This document shows, in pieces, positions 30,256 through 39,372 of a DNA stretch of 64,000 nucleotides. This DNA comes from Sergeia podlipaevii (Eukaryota > Euglenozoa > Kinetoplastea > Trypanosomatida > Trypanosomatidae). The position numbers were made by a program, and so were the translations under genes. Within the stretch, counting starts at the first letter, position 1. Every line of letters begins with the position of its first letter. Where the stretch lies: assembly GCA_030849805.1 (NCBI GenBank), contig JASANZ010002261.1, forward strand, positions 1 to 64,000. Direction: 5' to 3'. The notes under the pieces are model-generated. The model was not told the origin of the DNA. It saw only the letters and a program-made list of their open reading frames with translations, and did not search any database.

Positions 30256-30986
30256 TTTGTTGCATCAACCACAACAAGAACTATACGGACTTGACAACAA
30301 AAATAAATTGGGAAGGTGAGGTAGAGAGAGGGAGAGGAAACATAAAAGCAAAATGGCAGTACCTATCCCCCCCCCCTCTTTATATTCTCCCTTCTCAGCA
30401 TTTGCTTACATCAAAAAAAGAGCATCACATCATCAAAACTAGAAAAAAATTGGACGCAAAGAATAAGAATAGAAAACATATAAAACTGTATGCGCGACTA
30501 CAGAATGGAAGATCTTCAAGAAAAGTCTTCGCTTTTTATGGTTTTTGTCCATTAGAAAAAAAAATTGAATCTCTTATCTGATCAATCTTTCTCTTTTTTT
30601 TTCTTACAGTAGTTGTTTCTTCGCACTCCTGATTTTAATCGAACTAGCGAGGCGTAGGCTGGGCGTCACGAGTGTCCTGCGCTACTTAAATTCGTCTGTG
30701 TCTTTCCATTAAGCTTTACATTAGAAAATTGCGCTAGCACTCTTCCTTTTTTTCAAGTTAGCGACTTACTTTGCTTTTGTTTTTTTTTGGAAAGAGAGAG
30801 AAGGAAAAGACGTACAGGAGCATCTACACACATATATATATACCTCTGTATTAACTATACTCTTTATTGCTTGAAAGACACAGTAATTTCTGTTTTTGAC
30901 GCGCATATACATACTTGCGGACAGACAGACAGAGACACATTGCGAAACAAAAGCACACAATAAATATATATGCGTATAGAAAAGAA
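30256..30986. other. Intergenic region, hydrolase 2 to AP-1 mu
   Basis: 0.73 kb with no supported gene. The first half is A-rich, the second T-rich. Two candidate acceptors precede the AP-1 mu gene: a tract ending in TTTCAAG (AG at 30756-30757), and TTTTGTTTTTTTTTGGAAAG near 30776-30795. Their relative use cannot be told from sequence. Confidence 0.55.
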
Positions 30987-32285
30987 ATGGCCTCAGCCTT
31001 TTTTATTTTGGATGTTAAAGGTGCTCCACTTATCTACAGGTCGTATCGTGGTGACGTGTCGGTGCCGGATGTGATGGCAGTTTTTGAGGACCGCGTTTTG
31101 AACGCGGAAGAAACGCGTATAAAGCCGGTCTACGAGGAGGATGGCTTCACACACACTTTTATTCGCGTGAATGATGTCTACCTTCTTATGGTGAGCAGTA
31201 TCAACACGTGCTCGCTTCTGCAGATTGCTTTTATGCGTCAATGCGTGACTGTTTTTGAAAGCTACTTCAAGATGGTCACCGAGGAGTCTGTCAGAGACAA
31301 CTTTGTGATTATCTACGAGCTACTGGATGAGATGTGCGACTTTGGGTACCCACAGTACACGGAGGACAAGGTACTGAAGGAGTACATTACGCAGGAGGGT
31401 CTTTCTTTCTTTCCAGGCGACACCGCTCTCGCTTCCAAGACATTGCCTGCCGCGGTCACCGGCGTTGGTGGCGCCACCCCCTGGCGCACGCCGGGCAAAT
31501 ACAAGTACCGCAAAAACGAGGTGTTTCTGGATGTGATTGAGAGTATTAATCTTCTGGTGAATCAGGATGGCGATACCTTGTCAAGCGAGATCTCTGGCAA
31601 GATTCACATGAAGGTGGAGCTCTCAGGCATGCCCACGCTGAAAGTCGGTCTCAACGATAAGATTCTATTCGACCTTACCGGCCGCCGTGACAAGGCAGTA
31701 GACATGGAGGACATCAAGTTCCATCAGTGCGTGAAGCTGAACCAGTTTGAGAACGACCGCGTCATCACCTTTGTGCCACCGGATGGTGAGTTTGACCTGC
31801 TCACGTACCGCCTCAACAAAACCATTCAGCCTCTTGTGGTGGTCTCGTGCCACGTGATTCGTCACGGCACGTCTCGTGTGGAGATGATGTGCAACGTGTG
31901 CACAAACTTCCGCAAAAACACAACGGCTAACTTTATCGATATCATTATTCCTATCCCCTCTGATGCGGACACGCCAGAAGCGCATTGCTCTAATGGGCAG
32001 ATCAAGTATGCGCCGGAGTCGAGCGTGCTGCTGTGGGGTATGCGCAACGTTGTGGGAGGCAAAGAGTGGAGCTGCAAGGTCCAGTTTCATTTGCCCAGTG
32101 TTCGCAGCAGCGACGCACTGGCGCGGTCAAAGCTGCCGATTGAGGTGAAGTTTAGCATTCCGTATTTTGCCGTCTCTGGTATCCAGGTGAGATATGTCAA
32201 GGTAACAGAAAAGTCGAACTATACATCGGTGCCGTGGGTGCGGTATGTAACACAGAGCGGCGAATACCATATTCGGACGAACTAA
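30987..32285 (+). CDS. AP1M: AP-1 adaptor complex mu subunit
   Basis: A 432-residue medium chain of the clathrin adaptor AP-1, which binds YxxPhi sorting signals at the trans-Golgi/endosome. The N-terminal longin-like domain spans residues 1-140, with the family's RGDV near the start and RDNFVIIYELLDE. A linker with KYRKNEVFLDVIESINLLV follows, then the mu homology domain to the end. The C-terminal signature SGIQVRYVKV with PWVRYVTQSGEY fits mu1 rather than mu2, mu3 or mu4. The Trp and Arg of PWVRY belong to the signal-binding site. The start is the ATG at 30987; the frame extends upstream only through a non-ATG codon. Length is normal for the family and there are no low-complexity inserts, unlike most of its neighbours. 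Confidence 0.95.
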   Translation: MASAFFILDVKGAPLIYRSYRGDVSVPDVMAVFEDRVLNAEETRIKPVYEEDGFTHTFIRVNDVYLLMVSSINTCSLLQIAFMRQCVTVFESYFKMVTEESVRDNFVIIYELLDEMCDFGYPQYTEDKVLKEYITQEGLSFFPGDTALASKTLPAAVTGVGGATPWRTPGKYKYRKNEVFLDVIESINLLVNQDGDTLSSEISGKIHMKVELSGMPTLKVGLNDKILFDLTGRRDKAVDMEDIKFHQCVKLNQFENDRVITFVPPDGEFDLLTYRLNKTIQPLVVVSCHVIRHGTSRVEMMCNVCTNFRKNTTANFIDIIIPIPSDADTPEAHCSNGQIKYAPESSVLLWGMRNVVGGKEWSCKVQFHLPSVRSSDALARSKLPIEVKFSIPYFAVSGIQVRYVKVTEKSNYTSVPWVRYVTQSGEYHIRTN

Positions 32286-33091
32286 TCAGCTGTACACACA
32301 AGCGCATACACGCACATACGCACACTTTTAGAGAAAGGCAGAGAGAAAGAGAAGGAGAGAATGAGACTGTTTACGAGATGCGGCGGCTTTTTTTTTCCTT
32401 TTCTGTAAGACAGAGGACTGAAATGCGTAAAAGTGTAGCGCTGCATTGATCATTGCCTGTTTTGCTTTCTGCCTTGCTAAGTTGTGGTTGATTGGTTGAA
32501 ATTACTATTATTATTATTAGTAGTAGTAGTAGTAGTACAATTTAAATCAGCCTTGCATTTTAATCTTGATGGGGTGGGAAATTGAGAGAGAGAGAGCATG
32601 AGGGAGATAGGCTCTGTCAATAATTATGATTATTGCTTGCTGCTATTGTTGCTTGCTTTTCTATTCTCTCTCTCTCTCTCTATTCATCTATCTCTGTTCA
32701 TCTCTGTTTAGCTGTGCGAACGCGCGACGGTATGTATGGAACGTATGGTATCTGAACTGGGTGAGTGTGGGTATATGCAAGTGATTTCAGTGTTGTTGTT
32801 GTTGTTTTCTAAAATATCGGAAGCTTTTGTTTCTTTTCTTTTTTCCGTTATGGGGCTGGTACTTGGTTTAATTTACTGCTGTTTTGCTTTACTCAGAAAT
32901 GTCTTTTTCTTTTTCTTTGGCTATTTGCATATATCTATATCTATATATATTCTTCTGTTTGTTTTTCCATTTCTTTGCTCTTTGCCACACTGAAGTTTCT
33001 TTGTATCTTGGGAGACATCGCCCGTTCAGTCATCCTCGGTACATCTAGGTCTGCAATTAGATATATACAATTATAGCGCTATTCTCTCTTA
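32286..33091. other. Intergenic region, AP-1 mu to 33092 gene
   Basis: 0.8 kb without a supported gene. It has ATT then TAG trinucleotide repeats (about 32502-32537), CT repeats at 32666-32680 and TA repeats near 32935-32950. A long pyrimidine tract at about 32950-32985 precedes AG at 32994-32995, a likely splice acceptor for the gene at 33092. Confidence 0.55.
32502..32537. repeat. Compound (ATT)n(TAG)n trinucleotide repeat
   Basis: A run of ATT units passes directly into a run of TAG units in the AP-1 mu downstream region. It is simple-sequence DNA with no visible function. Confidence 0.8.
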
Positions 33092-34384
33092 ATGAATGCG
33101 GCAGCAGCAGCTGGGAGGGAGGCAGCCCACAGGGCCTCTATCCGGTGCACCCGACGCATTCGTGATCCTCTCAACTACCTGATCATGCAGCCCACTGACC
33201 AAGATCAGGTCACCACCTCTATCAAGACACGCGATGCGGCGATGGTGACGTGGTATGTGCCACTGCACAACCTCCAGCACTGCCTTCACAGGCGGTATGA
33301 GGCGGAGCAGTTTGGGATGCTGACACTACCAGAAGGTGTTGCCCCACCGAAACCAAAGCCACTGACACCCACGCAGGACATGGTGGACTCACAGGCAGGG
33401 CAGGCGGGGCCATCCGTTCTCAGCAAGCTTACAATGTCTGCTCCGGGTAAGACAAATTCCTCTGCGCCACCATCGCAGCCCACTGTAGATGCGGAAGATC
33501 AGAACGAACTCAACAACACCGTTACAGAGTCTGGCGAGACTAACGTGCCGCTGGGTCTCGTGACGCTTATCATTGGCAATAACATCCCCGCCTCTCAGTC
33601 ACGCTTTGAGCGCTTCTTTGACCCTGCACCGCACCCGACCATTTCCGTGCGCGTCATGGTGATGGACCGTATTCACTGGCAACGTACGAGCTGGCTTGTA
33701 GGCAGCATTTGCAATAGTCTTTGCTGGGGCCGCATTCCTCAGAGAATTTTCTCTGTGAACTTGGACTATAAGAACCCGATTTGCATTTCTAGCTACGATG
33801 GTGGTGGTGACGACGTCGCCGCCATCGGGGCTCCAAAACCGCTCGTTTTTGACCAGGAGAAGCAGCTATATACGAGGCCCTATCAAGTTGAGGTGCCTGG
33901 GCTCGGGTTTCGCATGGCCATTGAGGACACCGGCAAGACGCTTTTTGATCCTGAAACTCGCGTCGTGGACGGCTTTCTTGATAATGAGAGTGCTCTCCAT
34001 CGCCTTGCGCTTGCCCGTGAGGTGAACATGCTTGGATTAGGTGGCTCTGTGTATCGTCAGACGCTATGGAGTAGTCCCTCGCTCCCCAACGTGGGTAAGA
34101 TTGTCCACTGCGACTATGGTGAACTTTTTGAGAGGTACTTCGGCTGTTCTCCTGTGGGCGATCCGGTCGCTACGTGGCTTGTGCGGGAAGTAGATAAGAC
34201 TCTTATCTACCAGATGGAGGGCGAGGTGGAGGATGAGAACGACCCGAACAGTGCGACGACGTATGGTGACCGCTCACTGACGGAGCGGGTGCAGAAGAAG
34301 GCCATGAATAGGTACAACGGGTTCCGAGATGAAATCCGTGGGAAGACGTACAGCGAAATCCGTGGAGATGAGCTGCCACGGTAG
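33092..34384 (+). CDS. Conserved-looking protein of unknown function
   Basis: A 430-residue protein I do not recognise. The N-terminus is Ala/Arg-rich and almost lacks acidic residues for its first 25 positions (for example AHRASIRCTRRIR), compatible with a mitochondrial presequence. A Pro/Ser/Gln linker (about residues 90-145) separates a short N-terminal segment from a folded region with regular hydrophobic spacing and motifs such as SRFERFFDPAPHPT, WQRTSWLVGSICNSLCWGRIP and HCDYGELFERYFGC. The C-terminus is charged (EVEDENDPN, then basic). No P-loop, zinc or membrane motif is visible. The start is the first ATG of the frame, about 97 bases after a good acceptor; an alternative is Met32. 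A kinetoplastid-specific mitochondrial protein is a guess. Confidence 0.75.
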   Translation: MNAAAAAGREAAHRASIRCTRRIRDPLNYLIMQPTDQDQVTTSIKTRDAAMVTWYVPLHNLQHCLHRRYEAEQFGMLTLPEGVAPPKPKPLTPTQDMVDSQAGQAGPSVLSKLTMSAPGKTNSSAPPSQPTVDAEDQNELNNTVTESGETNVPLGLVTLIIGNNIPASQSRFERFFDPAPHPTISVRVMVMDRIHWQRTSWLVGSICNSLCWGRIPQRIFSVNLDYKNPICISSYDGGGDDVAAIGAPKPLVFDQEKQLYTRPYQVEVPGLGFRMAIEDTGKTLFDPETRVVDGFLDNESALHRLALAREVNMLGLGGSVYRQTLWSSPSLPNVGKIVHCDYGELFERYFGCSPVGDPVATWLVREVDKTLIYQMEGEVEDENDPNSATTYGDRSLTERVQKKAMNRYNGFRDEIRGKTYSEIRGDELPR

Positions 34385-35113
34385 AGTGCCGTCTTGGTGA
34401 AAGAGAGAGAATCATGTAAGTCGGAAGGGGGGGGAGGTATGGAAGAAAAAGATTCACCAGGCATTGCAGAAAAGCCATCAGAGTGGATGTGCAAACTGTC
34501 TTTTCTCTCTCTCTCTTTCTCTTTCTCTTTCAGTTTGTAGGCGGTGAAAGCGTGAATGGTTTTGGTAGTAGTGGTGGTGAGAGGAGTGTAGGTGGTGTTA
34601 GTTGATTTACACAGATACGATAAACGTTTTTTCTTTAACTATTTAACCGACACATTTCCTTTATATACAAAAAAAAAAATTGGTTGTATGTTTGAGGAGC
34701 AATTCCCTTCAACTAAAACTTCTATGTTTATTACAAAATAAAATAAAATAAAAAGAAAGATATAAAGTAGGGGGGCTAAAGCAAATAGGAATGGGTGACA
34801 GTGGCCAAGCTACGTAATGAGCAAAGCGCATGGTTTCTTTATTCTTTTTCTTTTGGAAAAAAAGAAAAAACGGAGCTGACTGGCATGCGTCTGTTTGCAT
34901 ACGCGTGACAAGTGCAAGGAAGGAAGGAAGGGGGGGATATTCATTTTTGCTGTCTTTACGTATATATTTTGCCTTTTTTTTTCTTCTTTTGCAGCTCGCG
35001 TACAGCGATTAAACCCCTGCAGCACAACTTAATTTTGCTAACAACTTTTTGTTGTTTATTATTTTTATTTCTGAAGGTAGAACAAGAAAGAAAATCTTGT
35101 AGCGCCTGTTGCG
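34385..35113. other. Intergenic region, 33092 gene to pseudokinase
   Basis: 0.73 kb with no supported gene: CT/TTTCTC repeats near 34501-34531, A-rich stretches near 34670 and 34735-34760, and an excellent splice acceptor at about 34973-34994. Confidence 0.55.
34973..34994 (+). promoter_or_regulatory. Predicted trans-splice acceptor for pseudokinase
   Basis: A T/C-only tract is followed immediately by GCAG, with the AG at 34993-34994. It is the first AG after the tract and lies about 120 bases before the ATG at 35114. It is among the clearest acceptors in the window, but is inferred from sequence only. Confidence 0.7.
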
Positions 35114-38100
35114 ATGAACAGTGGTGGGTATTCGGAGAGGGTTCTCGCACCCACCTCTTCAGCAACGGCTACCCTCAAGGCGAAGAATGCTCCGAACTTC
35201 TCTCAGCGCTCATCTCCTCATCAACAGCAACAGTCGTCCACATCCCCCGCAGTCAACATCAACGCCACTCGACAGATAGTAGGCAAGTACGAGCTCGGCA
35301 AGGTACTTGCCGCCGGCGATTTCGACTGTCGCACTCGGCTGTGCTCACATGTGGTGACTGGCGCGCAGTATGTCGTGCGCATCTACAGCAAAGTCGTGCT
35401 GGCGGAGGTGCCATGGATGTGGCAACGCGTGCGAGAGTCTATTCAAGTGCAACGCACGCTGCCCAAGCACGACAACATTACTGAAATGGTAGAGTGCTTC
35501 GAGACCGCCACGTCCTTATACATCCTCATGCACTGGTTCCCTTCCGCGAACGTCACCCGCCTCTTTACCTGCGCTATGGAGGAAGTGGTTCAGTTTCTTG
35601 TTGTGCTCAGAAGCAAGGCCGCTACGGGTGCCACCGTTGCAGCCATGACTGCCGCATCAGCGAAAAACGCCGCAGAGGGCAGAAATGCGTCCAACTCTGC
35701 TACGGGCAACCAAAGGGACAGTGACAGCGTGGAAGCGGTGACCAACACGCTTGATGCGCTTGCCACAGGTGCTCGCGCCAGCGCTTCAGCAGCACTCCAG
35801 GATTCACTATCAGATGCCCCCATCACACGCAACAGCACTACCTTAAATGAACGCTCTGCTACTGCTACTTTCCCTGCAGCTGACTTTACTTCTGTCGGCA
35901 GTACAGCAGGAAAAGGTCATACTAACCCAGCGCCAATGGCTTATCTTGTAGATGAAAGGAGTGTTCAAACGCCTCGTGGAGGTGTCAGCAACAACAACAA
36001 CCACCACAACCCGGACTCTAGCAGCAGCATGAACGGCCCCACCATTGCCTCCATCATCACCGCTACTGCCGCTGGTGCGCCACGTCTCCCTGTTGACAAC
36101 ATCCGGCATCTCTTTGTGCAAGTTGTGAAGGGAGTGCTGCACTTGCATGCTCACAACGTTGCCCACACGGGACTTGCGCCAGATCACATCCTGGTCAGCG
36201 ATCGAGGCCTTGTCAAAGTAAGCGGCCTTATCTCCTGCTGTGTGTGTCCTCCAGAGACGAAGCTGCGAGAAATGCGAGGCACGCAGCACACGGTTGCCCC
36301 AGAGATTCTACAAAACGAGCTGTATGACCCATACCTGGCGGATGCTTGGTCACTTGGCGTTGTGCTCTTCTTTATGCTAAACGATGGCCGCTACCCGCAT
36401 GATAGCGCCAACGTGCTTCAGCACATCTTGTTCAATCATATTCGCGCACCGAAGGCGATCCTCCCTCGCACTGCGCGCGACCTGCTTTCGCGACTACTGC
36501 AGCCCAACCCGACCGCTCGCCTCACTGTCGCTGGTATTCTCCGACACCCCTTCTGTGCAGAGGCAAGCGGTATCGTGCTCGCCACAACCTCAACCGGAAA
36601 CACTCCCGCCACTAGCGGTGGCGTCGATGAGGTCGGAGGTGCCTCGCGACTGAGTAATGGCTCTGGAGGACGTGCGAGTGTAGGTGGTGTCGCCATAGCT
36701 GCTTCTACTGCTGCCGCTGGTGGAGGTGGCGCTGCCTGTGACGACGCCGTGCTGACTCGCCCGCGTATTGTAGGCCAGTTTCTTCGCGCCGCCAGTGTAA
36801 AGGCAAATACGTGGGGACAAGAGGAAGAACAGAACACTTCCCCGCGCAGTCGCGGTACTGGGCACTTCGGTGGCGAGAACTCTTCCCAAGGTCGATCCCA
36901 GCAGCAGAAGCGGACCCCCGGGAACGAACGGATTCACCAAGGAAGCGCGAGTGGTGCGCTGCTGAGGCGTAACACCACTGTCGATAGCTACTGGGACCCC
37001 GTCACCGATAGCTACAGCATTGAGCTCCCTCTGGGGCTGTCGCGTGAGGAGGAGGCTGCATTTCTCATTCAACATCGTTTCCGTGCCTACCTTCACCGCA
37101 GGTGGTACCGTCAAGTCACGCGTGCGATGAGTGGCAACACCATGGACGATGAGGACAAGGAAATGCAGGAGGAAGTAGCAAGGAAGGGCAGGCAGAGAAC
37201 AGCGTCTCGGACTTCGGTGAGCATGGGCTCTGGAGGTGCATCTGGAGCAGTGGGGGCTGGACTGTCTCGCAAAGCAGCCCGAGCAAACAGAAAGAGCAGT
37301 TTTGCTACTTTTACCGCAACCCCAGCGGTTGCGTCTGTCGCAGCGGTAGCAGCGACAGGGCGTCAGCATCGTGGCGCACTCCCCCCAATTCTTTCTGCAT
37401 CTCCCTCTTTAGAAAGAGGCGCGCGTATGGCGGGGTCGTCTGCAGGTATTGGTTTCTCCACCCCTGTGCGTCAGAGTGGAGGCCGCAATGGTGCGGGGCA
37501 ACGAAGATCCTCGGTGCAGCTTCCGCCACCCTCGCCGGACTCCTCTACCACTGAGGAATCTGTTGCTACCGTAGTGGGATACGACAGGGCCGGCGACATC
37601 CATCACCAAGAGGGTACAGTCGTGGTGACCGGGTTCGACACCCCTAAGGACGATGGCTTCGCACCACAGTCTGGCGCCTTAACGTACGACTACGCTGCCA
37701 CCAACACCACTGCCAGTGGGCTTTATAACCCAAGCAATGCCTTCTCTAGATACAGCATAGATAGCGGTGGCAGCGTGGGTAGCATTGCATTCGACCACGA
37801 CGTCATTCGCCGTCTTAGCTCCATCGCAATGGCAACGTCGGAGGCGGCTGGTGGCGCTAATGCTGGGTTTCCACTTAAGGCACACCTTGCACCAGGCCAC
37901 CCCACCGTCCCCGGAGCACCGCTGGCTCCACTTACTAGAAGCAGTCCCGTACAAGCAGGAATTTCTTCTCCGGCTCCGACAGCAGCAGCAGCAGCAGCAG
38001 CTGCGGGGGCGTCGACACCAGGGGGTACGGCGGCGGGGACTGGCGCCATCGCCCACACCGCGAATAGTGAAGTGGGTGTAATGGACTACGCGAATCCTTT

Positions 38101-38344
38101 TGCAGCGGCGGCTGCAGCGGCTGTCATGTCCTCTATGACATTTGGAGAGACCGGCGCCGAGACCGACGTGAACGCGTTGCTGCTGAATATGTTAGGCAGC
38201 GCTGCTGGGACGATGGCTGGGGATGGCAATTGCTGCCCGCTATGTAAGCGTGTCCCGCAGCCGCAGCGGTCCATCAAGATAGCTCCGTACGCTCATACAC
38301 GGTTTGAGTATGACGGGAAGGAGTTTACGAACAGCGACCACTAA
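35114..38344 (+). CDS. Protein-kinase-fold protein lacking catalytic residues (pseudokinase) with IQ motif
   Basis: A 1076-residue protein. The kinase-like fold runs from about residue 58 (KYELGKVLAAGDF) to 485. The Gly-rich loop is degraded and the VAIK lysine is Arg89 (YVVRIYSK). A Ser/Ala/Asn-rich insert (about 160-325) splits the lobes. The catalytic loop reads AHTGLAPDH instead of HRDLKPEN, so Asp is Gly353, Lys is Ala355 and Asn is His358. The DFG position reads Gly-Leu-Ile (371-373). Structural motifs remain: APEIL, DAWSLGVVLFFML and the final Arg region NPTARLTV. An IQ-like motif (IQHRFRAYLHRRW, about 651-663) suggests calmodulin binding. A long disordered tail ends with a short CCPLC cluster. 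Inferred role: a scaffold or allosteric regulator, perhaps calcium-linked. The fold resembles CAMK/SNF1-type kinases, but exact ancestry is not resolved. Confidence 0.85.
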   Translation: MNSGGYSERVLAPTSSATATLKAKNAPNFSQRSSPHQQQQSSTSPAVNINATRQIVGKYELGKVLAAGDFDCRTRLCSHVVTGAQYVVRIYSKVVLAEVPWMWQRVRESIQVQRTLPKHDNITEMVECFETATSLYILMHWFPSANVTRLFTCAMEEVVQFLVVLRSKAATGATVAAMTAASAKNAAEGRNASNSATGNQRDSDSVEAVTNTLDALATGARASASAALQDSLSDAPITRNSTTLNERSATATFPAADFTSVGSTAGKGHTNPAPMAYLVDERSVQTPRGGVSNNNNHHNPDSSSSMNGPTIASIITATAAGAPRLPVDNIRHLFVQVVKGVLHLHAHNVAHTGLAPDHILVSDRGLVKVSGLISCCVCPPETKLREMRGTQHTVAPEILQNELYDPYLADAWSLGVVLFFMLNDGRYPHDSANVLQHILFNHIRAPKAILPRTARDLLSRLLQPNPTARLTVAGILRHPFCAEASGIVLATTSTGNTPATSGGVDEVGGASRLSNGSGGRASVGGVAIAASTAAAGGGGAACDDAVLTRPRIVGQFLRAASVKANTWGQEEEQNTSPRSRGTGHFGGENSSQGRSQQQKRTPGNERIHQGSASGALLRRNTTVDSYWDPVTDSYSIELPLGLSREEEAAFLIQHRFRAYLHRRWYRQVTRAMSGNTMDDEDKEMQEEVARKGRQRTASRTSVSMGSGGASGAVGAGLSRKAARANRKSSFATFTATPAVASVAAVAATGRQHRGALPPILSASPSLERGARMAGSSAGIGFSTPVRQSGGRNGAGQRRSSVQLPPPSPDSSTTEESVATVVGYDRAGDIHHQEGTVVVTGFDTPKDDGFAPQSGALTYDYAATNTTASGLYNPSNAFSRYSIDSGGSVGSIAFDHDVIRRLSSIAMATSEAAGGANAGFPLKAHLAPGHPTVPGAPLAPLTRSSPVQAGISSPAPTAAAAAAAAGASTPGGTAAGTGAIAHTANSEVGVMDYANPFAAAAAAAVMSSMTFGETGAETDVNALLLNMLGSAAGTMAGDGNCCPLCKRVPQPQRSIKIAPYAHTRFEYDGKEFTNSDH

Positions 38345-39185
38345 ATCCATAATTGAGAAGAAGAAAACGAACGCGAGGGAAAGAAAGAGATGAATGGAAC
38401 AAGGAGGGGAAAGAAAGACACAGAATTATTTATCAATCCCTGCAATTGTTTCTATTGTTATCAATTGCCTTTCCTTTTCAGGTCGTGTGTATGTGTCTCT
38501 GTTACAGTATGTATGAAATGACGAGTATGATGATGATGTACATATATAGTATAGAATCTTTTTTTTTTATGTACAATGCTCTTCTTCTTCTTCTTTTTGA
38601 TCTCTTTGCTTTGTAGCGAAGCTATCAAGCAAGCCCATTTCTTCATGCTTTCTGTTTCCTTATTTTTATATTATTTTCGAAAAAAAAAGGTGTCATATGC
38701 GAGGCTTTTTTTTTTCCTTGAAACAACTTGTCGTACATTTATACTAGTGGAAGCTTCAGTGTCACCACTCAATGATCACCTATTCGCGATTGTGTACGTC
38801 ATTATTGTTATTATTATTGATATCTTCCCCTCTTCCCCATATTCTTCCTTTCCTACCTTCTTTTCCTTTCTTTTCTTTTTTTTACGTATTTTGATATAGA
38901 CTGCTGCTTTTATATGGCAAAGGGGGGTCTTTCTAATAGAGTTGCTCACTCGTGGTACACCATTCAGCTGGCAAGCACAGCTTTCTCCCGATTACTTCCT
39001 CCTTTCTAAGTCACTTCCGGGTGGTTCATCAGCGGGGGGGGAGAGAGGAACACAAAGTCTACAGAGCAAGGAAAGAAAGAAGCCACGTAGTTTTAAAGAC
39101 TGAAAGGGGAAAGCTAAGGAAAAGGCTTGAGCTGAACTTTTTTTAGAAAAAAAAAAGAAGATAGATAGATAGATACATACATACA

Positions 39186-39217
<32 letters not shown>

Positions 39218-39372
39218 GTCCGAGGGCTCGGCTTTGACTGTCTTCTGCAGGGTGGATTCCAGAGTCATCTACTCAGTACTGAATCCTGCAGCATACACAT
39301 AAATCTACACTCGTATATATATATATATATATATTGCCCTTTATAAAAAATAGAGCACATACATAGACAAGT
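38345..39372. other. Intergenic region, pseudokinase to membrane protein
   Basis: 1.0 kb with no supported gene. The first part is T-rich; then come a GATA/CATA repeat (39161-39216) and TA repeats at 39316-39335. The best acceptor seen for the downstream gene is ACTTTTTTTAG with AG at 39145-39146, a weak tract followed by a 5' UTR full of tetranucleotide repeats. Confidence 0.55.
39161..39216. repeat. Compound (GATA)n(CATA)n tetranucleotide repeat
   Basis: GATA units pass into about ten CATA units. The repeat would lie inside the 5' UTR of the membrane-protein gene if the AG at 39146 is used as splice acceptor. Confidence 0.9.

Noticed and set aside
36590..37369. 259-codon antisense frame opposite the pseudokinase gene
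   Set aside because: It is a shadow of the GC-rich coding strand, on the wrong strand for this cluster and without recognisable motifs.
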